From Desulfobulbaceae bacterium (lineage in GTDB: Bacteria; Bacteroidota; Ignavibacteria; Kapaibacteriales; UBA2268), in contig JAGXRP010000033.1 of the NCBI GenBank assembly GCA_018335795.1, positions 317,973 to 381,972 of the forward strand: a stretch of 64,000 bases of DNA, in the 5' to 3' direction. The notes beneath the pieces were generated by a model. It searched no databases, had not been told where the DNA came from, and saw only the letters and a list, made by a program, of their open reading frames with translations. A program made the translations under genes and the position numbers. Every line of letters begins with the position of its first letter. The stretch's first letter is position 1. Below are positions 36,356-45,516 of this stretch, one piece after another.

Positions 36356-37702
36356 CTACTCGGTTTTAACAAATAAGTATGAGCTTCTTGATGTGCTGTT
36401 TGTGAGAGCCAAATTATATGTTCCGGTCGGGAGGGTGCTAATATCTATCCGATTGCTTTGCAGAGCATGCGAAACAAGGGAGCGACCTAACAAATCAGTG
36501 ATAACAAACTCCGAAAAACGATTCACGAGCTCTTCCGGCAACTCTAAATAGGTGCTTGCGGGATTTGGGTAAATGTATTGCTTTTCGGGGGAATCCGGAA
36601 CGGAAACGGGAGAATTTGTATTGAGAGTGACCACAAACAACTTTTCAGTTTGATATTGTGGGTATGGAACATCGGCACCGGGAGTAACGACTAAGTCAGT
36701 TGAGCCGGTTGTACCAATTATAGTAACTATTGAATCTTGAACAAACATAAACCCGGGAGCGTCATCGCCGGAACCACCATAGACAGTAGAATACAATATC
36801 TGAGTTAAATCGCTACTTATTTTTACAAGTGCAGCGTCTAAATGATAATCAGCAGTTCCATTTTTGAAAGTTTCACTCCCTTCTTTCAAATAATCATCTT
36901 GATATTCTGCTTTTAAGCCGTGAGTAATCAAAATATTGTTATTCTCATCCAGTATGGCATCTGAACCGGCATTTGGATAAATCCATGATGTTGATTCGTC
37001 AAAAAATTCCATATAATAAGCACCCGGAACTATTCCGGAACGTAAATATTCCAAATTTGCATTTAATTTCACAATACCAATTTTGTTATTCCTATATGTG
37101 CTTAAACCATTCCAATCACTTTCATTCGATTTGAGACAATCTTCATGAAGCCATATTTCATCGAGGATGTCCTCCTTAACATTACCAATCAATACTAATT
37201 CATCATTATTGTCAATCAAGAAGTGCCTTACCTCTGCAAATCCAATTGCGACAGATTTGACAAAATTATAATTTTTGTCAAATTTATAGATTGAAGTAAA
37301 ATGACTAATATATTGTTTTGGAACAGTTTCTGTCCAATTTCCAATTACATTATCATATTTGTGAACAAAATCATAAGGAATTCTATTTAAACAATAAATA
37401 TTTCCTTTAGAATCAGAAACTATATTAGAACTTGCTGCAAAGCGGTTTGAAGTAGAATAGGGAACTAATGTAGCAAATTCAATTTCTTGAAAATCGCTGC
37501 TTAAAACAACTAAATACGGATAAACACAATTTTTACTAAATGATGAATCACATCCCGAAAAATATGCATTATCGGTTAAATATGCATATGTTTTACTACT
37601 ACTATTATATGATACTAATATTCTACTATCTCCACATAAATAAATATTTGGAGTATCTGAAGAAGGAATTTTAATACCTTTAATAATTTTTTTATTTGAA
37701 AA
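36356..37702 (-). CDS. C-terminal part of frameshifted T9SS-exported SBBP-repeat protein
   Basis: Open frame of about 448 codons with no ATG near its beginning; the only alternative start (TTG at 37219) would cut the domain. It continues the gene at 37615-38796 after a -1 shift at 37687-37693: the joined reading ...FQI-KKIIKGIKIPSSDTP... is smooth. It holds beta-propeller-like repeats including an SBBP-type unit (ILYSTVYGGSGDDAPGF), then a T9SS type A sorting domain in the last ~75 residues (YIYPNPASTYLEL ... VITDLLGRSL ... LPTGTYNLAL ... FVKTE). Only this part carries the export signal for type IX secretion. It is annotated separately because the bases as given do not join the frames. Confidence 0.7.
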   Translation of the reverse strand, partial: FSNKKIIKGIKIPSSDTPNIYLCGDSRILVSYNSSSKTYAYLTDNAYFSGCDSSFSKNCVYPYLVVLSSDFQEIEFATLVPYSTSNRFAASSNIVSDSKGNIYCLNRIPYDFVHKYDNVIGNWTETVPKQYISHFTSIYKFDKNYNFVKSVAIGFAEVRHFLIDNNDELVLIGNVKEDILDEIWLHEDCLKSNESDWNGLSTYRNNKIGIVKLNANLEYLRSGIVPGAYYMEFFDESTSWIYPNAGSDAILDENNNILITHGLKAEYQDDYLKEGSETFKNGTADYHLDAALVKISSDLTQILYSTVYGGSGDDAPGFMFVQDSIVTIIGTTGSTDLVVTPGADVPYPQYQTEKLFVVTLNTNSPVSVPDSPEKQYIYPNPASTYLELPEELVNRFSEFVITDLLGRSLVSHALQSNRIDISTLPTGTYNLALTNSTSRSSYLFVKTE

Positions 37703-38796
37703 TTAACTTTTAAAAGACACAAATCCCATTTAATATCAAGGTCAGTTATGTCATATTCAGCAAGCTTATCTTTAGGAATATATAAAGAAATCAATAAATG
37801 CTTTTCATCAGGAAATATTATTTTATAAGAACCAATTTTTGAAACAATAATATATTTTTTAACTTGCTTAAAATCTGAATTATAAACTATAATATTATTC
37901 ATATTTGGATAACTCAATTCAATTTCGGAGTAATCAATTGTATCAGTATATAAAATTAATTTATCATAATTCCAAACTGTTAACCAATTTTCATTCCCCC
38001 TTTTCAGAACATTGAAGGCACAATAATTAGGTTCAATTGCAGTTTGGTTATATAAATATGAAGAATATACCAAAGGGTCAATAGTGATTTTTTCTTCATT
38101 ATTATACTCAGCTAAATCGAATTCAATTTCTCCGAATTTATTCATTTTTATAAAAGTAGGGATTTCTTCGCTACTTGAATTAATCAATGTTCGGATTTTT
38201 CCATTTCTTATTTCACCAAGTTTTGTTTCGATAATTAATTCATTGTCAATTATTTCACTGCTTTCGGCGCCCTGAACTAACATTTTAATTTGATTGTAGT
38301 TAGCTTGTGCTCCAAGTTCGAAATCATAACGAATATTATCGCCTTCATAATATAATTTCATGGATATATCGGGATAAATATCAGAAATTAATATTTCTTC
38401 GTAGCATGGCACATCCCAGTACCAATCACTATTCGGACCATAATTCCAAAAATCAAAAGTAATCGGGGATATTCTCCCCGATACTTTATTGTCAATAATT
38501 TGTTCTTCAATTTCTGAACCTGCAAAATGTAATCGTAAATTATCGCTACTTAATAAGGCTTCATTCCTTTTATTTCCGAATTCATCTTGCTTTTCTTCAA
38601 CTTTGTTAACTTGTTGATGATTAATGTATATACCGCTTTGAGCAATTACCATTTGATATCCTTCCCCACTCCCAGCATACATGATGTCACTATCCCATTG
38701 CCCCACATTTTTGATGAAGAGTTGTTGGGAAGAAAGTGATGTGGGTATGAGTATCATCATCAAGATGAAAAGTTTCAATAGTGCTTTGCTAAACAT
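37615..38796 (-). CDS. N-terminal part of frameshifted T9SS-exported SBBP-repeat protein
   Basis: 393 aa as read, from the ATG at 38796 with a signal peptide (FILMMILIPTSLSSQ). Residues ~25-250 match the domain that precedes SBBP repeats in Bacteroidota exoproteins (FIKNVGQWDSDIMYAG, ITFDFWNYGPNSDWYWDVPCYEEI, DIYPDISMKLYYEGDNIRYDF, KITIDPLVYSSYL). After residue ~367 the frame turns into a Lys/Leu/Ile-rich tail that ends at 37615, a sign of reading out of frame. The true continuation is in the -1 frame to 36356. Causes may be programmed -1 shift, phase variation, an assembly error at A7, or decay. Confidence 0.75.
   Translation of the reverse strand: MFSKALLKLFILMMILIPTSLSSQQLFIKNVGQWDSDIMYAGSGEGYQMVIAQSGIYINHQQVNKVEEKQDEFGNKRNEALLSSDNLRLHFAGSEIEEQIIDNKVSGRISPITFDFWNYGPNSDWYWDVPCYEEILISDIYPDISMKLYYEGDNIRYDFELGAQANYNQIKMLVQGAESSEIIDNELIIETKLGEIRNGKIRTLINSSSEEIPTFIKMNKFGEIEFDLAEYNNEEKITIDPLVYSSYLYNQTAIEPNYCAFNVLKRGNENWLTVWNYDKLILYTDTIDYSEIELSYPNMNNIIVYNSDFKQVKKYIIVSKIGSYKIIFPDEKHLLISLYIPKDKLAEYDITDLDIKWDLCLLKVNFQIKKLLKVLKFLLQILQIFIYVEIVEY
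37687..37693 (-). other. In-phase -1 slippery heptamer A AAA AAA
   Basis: On the minus strand the codons ATA AAA AAA TTA place a perfect X XXY YYZ heptamer (A AAA AAA) in the zero frame. A single -1 slip here joins the two long frames without any other change. One extra A in the run would do the same. Confidence 0.8.
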
Positions 38797-39120
38797 GCGC
38801 CGGCCCAAGTGATTTGCTTTTATGTTTAAAATTTTAGTCTGCTGTCTGCTGTCTGCTGTCTGCTGTCTGCTGTCTGCTGTCTGCTGTCTGCTGTTTCAAA
38901 AGGCAAAGAATTGCTACTAGTGCCGTAGCCAAGTCCAAATTCAGTCAAAGTTTTCATCTTTATAACCGATGTAAATTAAACATTTGTCTAGATAATAAAA
39001 TTTTTCCTAACAAGCAAACTATTTTACAAAAAAAAAGTAAACCCAAAATAAATTTTTGTTAAACTTTTTTTCATTTTCGATTGTCTAAGAGTAGTTGTTT
39101 GACTTAAATTAAAATTGAAA
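38797..39120. other. 324-bp divergent intergenic region carrying a microsatellite
   Basis: Lies between the frameshifted SBBP gene (minus) and the OMP_b-brl_3 receptor (plus). It contains the 7-bp tandem repeat at 38837-38892 and AT-rich DNA toward the receptor start. I find no exact TAnnTTTG promoter on either strand and no small gene. Confidence 0.6.
38837..38892. repeat. Eight perfect tandem copies of GTCTGCT
   Basis: 56 bp of uninterrupted 7-bp units, 41 bp upstream of the ATG of the frameshifted gene on its leader side. The unit length is not a multiple of three, and the array is perfect, both typical of hypermutable contingency loci. Confidence 0.95.
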
Positions 39121-41949
39121 ATGAAATTTACCATAAAAATTGTACTCGTTTTTTTATTTTGTCAGTTGTCTGTTTTTGCGCAAGTTGGAACTTTGAAGGG
39201 CAAAGTGGTCGAATCCGAATCATCGAAAGCTGTTCGTGATGCTACAGTGAGTGTTATTACATTACCCGATTCAAGTAGAACTACTCAATCAACTCGCCAA
39301 AGCGGCGAATTCAGCTTCGATGAAGTCAAGCGTGGCAAGTATCTCATCCGAATTACTCACGTTGCATATATGCCGATTGAGCGAATTTTCGATTTCGACG
39401 GCAAATCACTCGATATGGGCAATCTGTTCTTGCTCCCCAAAAGCTCGACGACTGATGAAGTCACTGTCGTGGGGCAATCTGTGGCTGCAGAATTGATGGG
39501 CGATACAACACAATTCAACGCCTCTGCGTTCAAAACTACCCAAGATGCAAGTGCAGAAGATTTGGTACGGAAGATGCCCGGAGTAATCGTCGAAAATGGT
39601 GAGACCAAAACTCAAGGCGAAACTGTTAAGGAAGTTTTGGTTGACGGGCGTCCTTTTATGGGTGACGACCCAACTGCGGCTCTCAAAAATTTGCCCGCCG
39701 AAATGATTGATAAAATTCAAGTTTTCGACCGTCGTAGCGACCAAGCTGCATTCACAGGCAATGACGATGGCGAAACTTCTAAAACTATGAACATAATAAC
39801 AAGAGCGGACATGCGAAATGCTTCCTTCGGCAAGGTTTACGCCGGGTACGGAACTGACGACCGCTACAATGCAGGTGGAATAGTGAACTTTTTCAGTGGT
39901 GATTCGCGTTTTGCGATTTTATTCCAATCGAATAATTTGAACAATCAAAATTTTGCTTCTGAGGATTTATTGGGCGTAATGGGTGCATCTTCCGGTAGAG
40001 GTATGACTCCCGGAGCAAGAAGTTCGGGAGGTAGAGGTCCGGGCGGTGGTCCCGGTGGTTCGTTCAGACGCGGTGGTGCTGATATCAACGATTTCATGGT
40101 ATCGCAGCAATCCGGTATTGTCACTACAAACGCTTTTGGTATCAATTATTCGGACAATTGGGCTCAAAACTTTGAAGTTACAGGCTCCTACTTTTTGAAT
40201 CATACTGAAAATGACCGTCGTGAAGATATTTTGCGCGAATACATTTTGAATACATCTGAATCCCAAAGGTCTGAAGAAATATCCGAAAGCATGTCCAATA
40301 ACTGGAATCATCGTTTAAATATGCGAATAAAGTACAATATTGATTCGTCAAATTATATGATTATCAGACCCCGCTTGTCATTCCAATCAAATGACGGAGT
40401 ATCGTTGACTAATTCTCGATTTTTGATTGATAATCAATTAGCAAATAATACAGCAACTGACTTTGAATCCGAATTGAAAGGTTTGAATTTGTCGAATGAT
40501 TTATTTTTCGGACATAGATTCGCCAAAAAAGGGCGAGCATTTTCAGTTCAACTTTCGACTTCTTACAATGAAAGCAGCGGAGACAATAGACAAAAGTCAA
40601 TTTTTGAAGAATATTTCGAAGAAGAAGATTTTTCAGATTCATTGAGCCAATTTGGCGAACTTGATAAAAATGGTTATGAAATTGAAACCGACTTTGAATA
40701 TTCTGAACCTTTGTTTGAAAATTTTTCCGTAGAATTTGAATATGAAAATACAATGCGACGAGATAAATCAGACAAATTGACATATATTGAAAGCAATGAC
40801 CCCGAAACTATGATGCTTCCTGTCGTAAGCCCCACATTGTCAAGCATGTACGAATCGGATTTGATGACGAATGTTGCAAGTGTATCACTTAGATACAACA
40901 ATGCCGGACTCATGGCATCATTGCAAATGAATAATGAATGGAATACTTTGGAAAACGTCTCTCAATATCCGAATAGTTTCGATGAAAAGCGGCAGTACAA
41001 CAATATCCTTCCTCGATTTTTCATGCGATATGAATTCGATAAAGAGTCAAATTTGAGGATGTTTTATCGTAATCGAGTTACATTACCTTCCATTGACCAA
41101 TTGCAAGAAGTCGTGAATAATAGCAATCCAATGAATTTATCAACCGGTAACACAAATTTGAACGAAAGCACCCGCCACGATCTGATGATGCGGTATTCCA
41201 AAGTAAATCAAAAAAATTCAGACATGTTTTTTGCGATGATGGCATTTAGCAAATCCGACAGCTACATTTCCAAAAATACTTTCGTTGCTGCACGAGATAC
41301 TGTGCTTTACGAAGGTATAAACTTGCCTGCGGGTGGACAATACATTTACCCTATAAATATTGACGGCTACAATTCAATGCGTTCATTTTTGAGTTACGGA
41401 AAGTATGTGGGTTTGATAAAATCAAATGTGAATTTGACAGGTTCATTCGATTTCAGCCAAATTCCGAGTATTATAAATGAACAACGCAACGTTGCCGAAT
41501 CCAAAAATATTTCGCTTAACGCTGTGATTAGCTCAAACATCAGTACGGAACTCGATTTCACCGTTTCGACAACTTCAATGCTAAATTATGTTACAAATTC
41601 GCTCGTAAAGGATTTGAACTCGGATTACTTTATCCAAAAGTCATCTTTTAGATTGAATTGGATATTTTTGGGTGGATTCGTGTTTGAATCAAATATCGAA
41701 CATCAGTATTACAAAGGTCTATCCGACGACATCAACCCAAATGTGTATCTCTGGAATCTGAGTTTCGGCAGAAAATTCCTTAAGGACAACCGCGCCGAAA
41801 TCCGATTAACAGCTTGTGACGTACTGAAACAAAATAATGCCATAACGCGAAATATTTCCGAATCATACATAGATGACGTTCGCTCGAACGTGTTGCAGCA
41901 ATACTTCTTACTGAATTTCACTTATAATTTGAGAGTCTATAATTTATAA
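39121..41949 (+). CDS. Outer-membrane beta-barrel receptor, OMP_b-brl_3 / TonB-receptor-like
   Basis: 942 aa from the ATG at 39121. Signal peptide MKFTIKIVLVFLFCQLSVFAQ. Residues ~25-105 are a carboxypeptidase-regulatory-like domain (LKGKVVESESSKAVRDATVSV ... YLIRITHVAYMPIERIF). A plug-like region at ~115-240 has TTQDASAEDLVRKMPGVIVENGETKTQGETVKEVLVDGRPFMGDDP and FDRRSDQAAFTGNDDGETSKTMNIIT, as in the PF14905 family. The long barrel follows, ending QYFLLNFTYNLRVYNL. A Gly/Arg-rich segment (GRGPGGGPGG) at ~300 probably forms a surface loop. No SusD or lipoprotein partner is adjacent; the substrate is unknown. Confidence 0.88.
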   Translation: MKFTIKIVLVFLFCQLSVFAQVGTLKGKVVESESSKAVRDATVSVITLPDSSRTTQSTRQSGEFSFDEVKRGKYLIRITHVAYMPIERIFDFDGKSLDMGNLFLLPKSSTTDEVTVVGQSVAAELMGDTTQFNASAFKTTQDASAEDLVRKMPGVIVENGETKTQGETVKEVLVDGRPFMGDDPTAALKNLPAEMIDKIQVFDRRSDQAAFTGNDDGETSKTMNIITRADMRNASFGKVYAGYGTDDRYNAGGIVNFFSGDSRFAILFQSNNLNNQNFASEDLLGVMGASSGRGMTPGARSSGGRGPGGGPGGSFRRGGADINDFMVSQQSGIVTTNAFGINYSDNWAQNFEVTGSYFLNHTENDRREDILREYILNTSESQRSEEISESMSNNWNHRLNMRIKYNIDSSNYMIIRPRLSFQSNDGVSLTNSRFLIDNQLANNTATDFESELKGLNLSNDLFFGHRFAKKGRAFSVQLSTSYNESSGDNRQKSIFEEYFEEEDFSDSLSQFGELDKNGYEIETDFEYSEPLFENFSVEFEYENTMRRDKSDKLTYIESNDPETMMLPVVSPTLSSMYESDLMTNVASVSLRYNNAGLMASLQMNNEWNTLENVSQYPNSFDEKRQYNNILPRFFMRYEFDKESNLRMFYRNRVTLPSIDQLQEVVNNSNPMNLSTGNTNLNESTRHDLMMRYSKVNQKNSDMFFAMMAFSKSDSYISKNTFVAARDTVLYEGINLPAGGQYIYPINIDGYNSMRSFLSYGKYVGLIKSNVNLTGSFDFSQIPSIINEQRNVAESKNISLNAVISSNISTELDFTVSTTSMLNYVTNSLVKDLNSDYFIQKSSFRLNWIFLGGFVFESNIEHQYYKGLSDDINPNVYLWNLSFGRKFLKDNRAEIRLTACDVLKQNNAITRNISESYIDDVRSNVLQQYFLLNFTYNLRVYNL

Positions 41950-42186
41950 GTCCACAATTGAGTTTTATCAAGAATCAGTAAATTGAATAACAAGGAAATT
42001 CTTAATAAAACAAAGATTTTTTTTTAATATGAGTCTTTGAATTGACATTTTATTTCATTTAGATTTGACATCCCGAAAATTTAAAAAAGTCTTGAATCAA
42101 ACTTTCAATGAAAAACGAAACTTTATTCAAGAAATATACGTATATGCAAAGTAAAGTTTTTACAATTATTTCCGGAGTAAATAAAA

Positions 42187-44172
42187 ATGAGTCTAAATAA
42201 CGAAGAAAGTGGAACAAGACCAAATCAACCAACTATGCCTCCTTACCCACCACCGCCATATCAAAGAAAGCGTCGTTCGGGTTGGGTAATTCCACTTGTA
42301 GTAATCGGTGCTTTAATAGTGATTTTCTTTATTTTTATCGCAATTATGTTTGCTTCTTTCGGTTCGATGTTCGAATCTAAGCAAATCACAGTGAAAGAAA
42401 ATTCGGTCCTCTATTTAACATTTGATGATGGATTACAGGAATATACCAAACAAAGTCCGTTCAGCATATTTACAGGAAGCACAGGTGGAGCTTCATTCTT
42501 GCAAACTTTGCGAGCAATTGAAAATGCCAAAACAGATGATAATATCAAAGGTATATATTTAAAGCCGGGAATGGCAGGAACTGGCTGGGCAAAAGCAATG
42601 GAACTTCAAGACGCACTCGAAGATTTCAAGACATCGGGCAAATTTATTTATGCCTTTATGGAAATGGGCGCCGAAGGTCAATATTTTCATTCCTTACCGG
42701 CAGATACCATCTTTGTTCCGAGTGAAGGCTTGGTCGAAATGAACGGATTTGCAGTGACGTCAATGTTTTTTACCGGTTTGTTCGAAAAGCTCGGTGTTAA
42801 ATATCATGTAGAGCATTTTGAAGATTTCAAGTCAGCCGGTGATATGTTTTCTAAGACAAAATATACAGATTCAGCTCGTCACCAAACGCAAGTGATAATT
42901 AACCAAAGAATGGAAAATTTTGTAAATGCAATAGCAAAATACCGTAATTTGGATAAAGCATTCGTGATGAAAGCATTAAGTACAGGCTATTACACCGCAG
43001 ACAGTCTCCAAGCATTAGGTTTTATTGATGTTATGGCTCAAGAGATGAGTGTGCTCGAATTTATCAAATATAGAGCAAATGGTGATGCTTATAATTTCCC
43101 TTTAAATGTACATGAATCAGCAGAGTCATACACAGATACAAAATATGAAGGTAAACTCAGGTTGATTTCACCTTCAGCATATATTTCGACTATAAAATCC
43201 AACAAGGATGAAATATATGACGAAAACGTAACAATCGCAATAATCAATGGCGTAGGTGGAATCAATTCCGGTCGTGATGATTCTTTCAGCGATGATTATT
43301 CAATTCGTTCGGGTGATTATGTTCGCCAACTCCGCAAAGCCAGAGAGGACGAAAATGTGAAGGCAATCATCCTTCGCATAGATAGCCCGGGCGGTTCAGT
43401 AATCGGGTCAGACGAAATTTGGGAAGAAATCATCAAAACCCGCAAAGTCAAACCCGTTTACGCTTCGATGAGTGATGTAGCTGCATCAGGCGGATATTAT
43501 ATGGCAATGGCTTGCGATACAATTATTGCACATCCTGCAACGATAACCGGCTCAATTGGTGTAGTACTTGCGATTCCCAATTTCACAGGCACAATGGATA
43601 AACTCGGTATCACAACTGACACAATTGCTTCAAATAGCTCAGCACAATTCCTGAATACACTTTACCCATTCGATGATGCATCAAAGCAAAAATTATACAC
43701 AATTTCGAGAGCTATGTATGACCGCTTTTTGAATAAAGTCGCAAAAAGCCGTAACATGACTTATGATGAAGTACGCTCATTGGCACGTGGCAGAGTTTGG
43801 ACAGGCGAAGACGCTATGAAACATAATCTAATAGATGCTCTCGGCGGTTTGGATGATGCAATTGATATGGTGAAAAATAGATTGGGAATTCCACTTGACA
43901 AAAAGGTTTACGTTAGGACATTCCCAGAGCAAGAAGATAATATGGTGGCATTCTTAAGACTTTTCGGTTTGGCAGATGAAGACGAAAGCGATTCAAAATA
44001 CAAATCAAATTTCGTTGAAGCTCTCGGGTTTAATCAAAATCAATATACATCAGTTATGGAAATGATGCCGAAAGCAATCCAGCCACATTTGAAACACGCT
44101 TTGGATATGTACAAAATGTCCGAAAAAGAAAGTGTCCTTATGTCAATGCCATATTTAATTGAAATTAAATAA
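42187..44172 (+). CDS. sppA: Signal peptide peptidase SppA, 67K type
   Basis: 661 aa. A proline-rich cytoplasmic tail (1-~30) leads to one membrane segment at ~32-57, then two tandem S49 protease domains. Catalytic residues are recognisable: Lys215 in EDFKSAGDMF from the first domain and Ser434 in SDVAASGGYYMAM from the second, with IDSPGGSVIGSDEIW and ITGSIGVVL nearby, as in the Lys/Ser dyad shared between domains of E. coli SppA. It degrades released signal peptides in the inner membrane. GGAG precedes the ATG, and a strong terminator follows. Confidence 0.95.
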   Translation: MSLNNEESGTRPNQPTMPPYPPPPYQRKRRSGWVIPLVVIGALIVIFFIFIAIMFASFGSMFESKQITVKENSVLYLTFDDGLQEYTKQSPFSIFTGSTGGASFLQTLRAIENAKTDDNIKGIYLKPGMAGTGWAKAMELQDALEDFKTSGKFIYAFMEMGAEGQYFHSLPADTIFVPSEGLVEMNGFAVTSMFFTGLFEKLGVKYHVEHFEDFKSAGDMFSKTKYTDSARHQTQVIINQRMENFVNAIAKYRNLDKAFVMKALSTGYYTADSLQALGFIDVMAQEMSVLEFIKYRANGDAYNFPLNVHESAESYTDTKYEGKLRLISPSAYISTIKSNKDEIYDENVTIAIINGVGGINSGRDDSFSDDYSIRSGDYVRQLRKAREDENVKAIILRIDSPGGSVIGSDEIWEEIIKTRKVKPVYASMSDVAASGGYYMAMACDTIIAHPATITGSIGVVLAIPNFTGTMDKLGITTDTIASNSSAQFLNTLYPFDDASKQKLYTISRAMYDRFLNKVAKSRNMTYDEVRSLARGRVWTGEDAMKHNLIDALGGLDDAIDMVKNRLGIPLDKKVYVRTFPEQEDNMVAFLRLFGLADEDESDSKYKSNFVEALGFNQNQYTSVMEMMPKAIQPHLKHALDMYKMSEKESVLMSMPYLIEIK

Positions 44173-44195
44173 AGTTAATGAAATCATCTAAAGTA

Positions 44196-44230
44196 AAAAA
44201 GCTGTCTCGGAATTGAGACAGCTTTTTTTT
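44196..44230 (+). terminator. Intrinsic terminator after sppA (AGCTGTC family)
   Basis: Stem AAAAAGCTGTCTC with its complement around a GGAATT loop (44196-44226), followed by T8. The A run on the left means it could also act on the minus strand. Confidence 0.9.
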
Positions 44231-44244
44231 AGGGGGGGAGGTAC

Positions 44245-44271
44245 AAAAAAACTCCGCTTTGGGGGCGGAGT
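44245..44271 (-). terminator. Intrinsic terminator after rocD
   Basis: Inverted repeat ACTCCGC / GCGGAGT (44251-44271) with a short loop; on the minus strand it is followed by T6. It lies 24 nt past the rocD stop and ends the argF-arcC-pyrB-rocD run. Confidence 0.88.
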
Positions 44272-44294
44272 CTGTTAGAAATTGTGAATATAAA

Positions 44295-45497
44295 CTATTT
44301 ATCCAAGCTTTTGACAACTTTTTCGATTTTTGCAACAGCCCAATCAATTTCATCTTTGGTGATGACAAGTGGTGGTGCAAAACGAATGATATTGACGTGA
44401 GTTTCCTTACATAATAGTCCTTCTTCTTTGAGCATTTCGCAATATGGACGAGCCTTAGTTTTTAGTACAAAGCCTATCCACAGTCCGCGACCGCGTACAT
44501 TTTCAATCATAGGACTGTCAATGGCGCGAAGTTTTTCCATGAAATAGTTGCCCATTTCGTTTGAACGTTCAATCAATTTTTCGTCAACCATTACTTCAAG
44601 AGCTTTCACTGCTACTGCTGCTCCGAGCGGATTGCCACCGAAAGTAGAGCCGTGTTCTCCCGGATGAATGACGAGCATTACCTTTTTGTCAGCAAGCACA
44701 GCCGATACGGGATAGAATCCACCCGAAAGTGCTTTGCCGATTATTACCATATCCGGGCGAACATCCTCATATTGGTGAGCGAATAATTTGCCGCTTCTGC
44801 CCAATCCTGATTGGATTTCGTCACAAATGAAAAGTACATTGTTTTCGCGACAAATTTGCTCGACAGCTTTCAAATAGCCGTCCGGAGGAATTACGATACC
44901 GCCTTCACCTTGAATTGGTTCAATCAATACGGCTGCAGTGTTTGGAGTGATTTTGCTTTTCAAATCTTCGGCATTACCGTATTCGTGCATTGGGAAAGCT
45001 TCTGTACAATATGGTCCAAATCCTTTGTTGGAACTTGGGTCGTCAGAGAATCCTACAATTGTGCTTGTGCGACCATGGAAGTTGCCTGTAGCTACGATGA
45101 TTTCAGCTTTGTTTTCGGCAATACCTTTCACATCATAAGCCCAGCGGCGTGCTAATTTAATAGCTGATTCGACTGCCTCTGCACCTGAGTTCATCGGCAA
45201 TGACATTTCATAGCCGGTGAGTTCGTTCAACTTTTTGTACAATCGAGGTAATTGGTCATTTCTGAAGGCGCGGCTTGTGAGAGTCACTTTTTTAGCCTGC
45301 TCCATAAAAGTTTCCATGATTGCCGGATGGCAATGCCCTTGGTTTACTGCCGAATATGCAGCGAGACAATCGAGAAAGCGTTTGCCTTCGACATCAACGA
45401 CCCAGCAACCTTTTGCTTCGTGAATCACCACATCAAGCGGGTGATAATTATGGGCTCCGAATTCGTTTTCGATATTGATATAATCTTGAGTAATCAT
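44295..45497 (-). CDS. rocD: Ornithine aminotransferase
   Basis: 400 aa PLP enzyme, ornithine plus 2-oxoglutarate to glutamate-5-semialdehyde plus glutamate. Class III aminotransferase features: NYHPLDVVIHEAKGCWVVDVEGKRFLDCLAAYSAVNQGHCHP, the PLP-binding MNSGAEAVESAIKLARRW, GNFHGRT, IEPIQGEGG, CDEIQSGLGRSG, and the Schiff-base Lys in IGKALSGGFYPVSA. The N-terminal Tyr in the NYHP segment typifies OAT rather than acetylornithine aminotransferase. It is last in the argF-arcC-pyrB-rocD cluster, where it would consume ornithine released by the carbamoyltransferase. Confidence 0.93.
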   Translation of the reverse strand: MITQDYINIENEFGAHNYHPLDVVIHEAKGCWVVDVEGKRFLDCLAAYSAVNQGHCHPAIMETFMEQAKKVTLTSRAFRNDQLPRLYKKLNELTGYEMSLPMNSGAEAVESAIKLARRWAYDVKGIAENKAEIIVATGNFHGRTSTIVGFSDDPSSNKGFGPYCTEAFPMHEYGNAEDLKSKITPNTAAVLIEPIQGEGGIVIPPDGYLKAVEQICRENNVLFICDEIQSGLGRSGKLFAHQYEDVRPDMVIIGKALSGGFYPVSAVLADKKVMLVIHPGEHGSTFGGNPLGAAVAVKALEVMVDEKLIERSNEMGNYFMEKLRAIDSPMIENVRGRGLWIGFVLKTKARPYCEMLKEEGLLCKETHVNIIRFAPPLVITKDEIDWAVAKIEKVVKSLDK

Positions 45498-45516
45498 ATA
45501 TTAATTCCTTTTATTA

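Noticed and set aside
38837-38892. Repeat array as a CRISPR
   Set aside because: Units are 7 bp with no spacers, and no cas gene is present.
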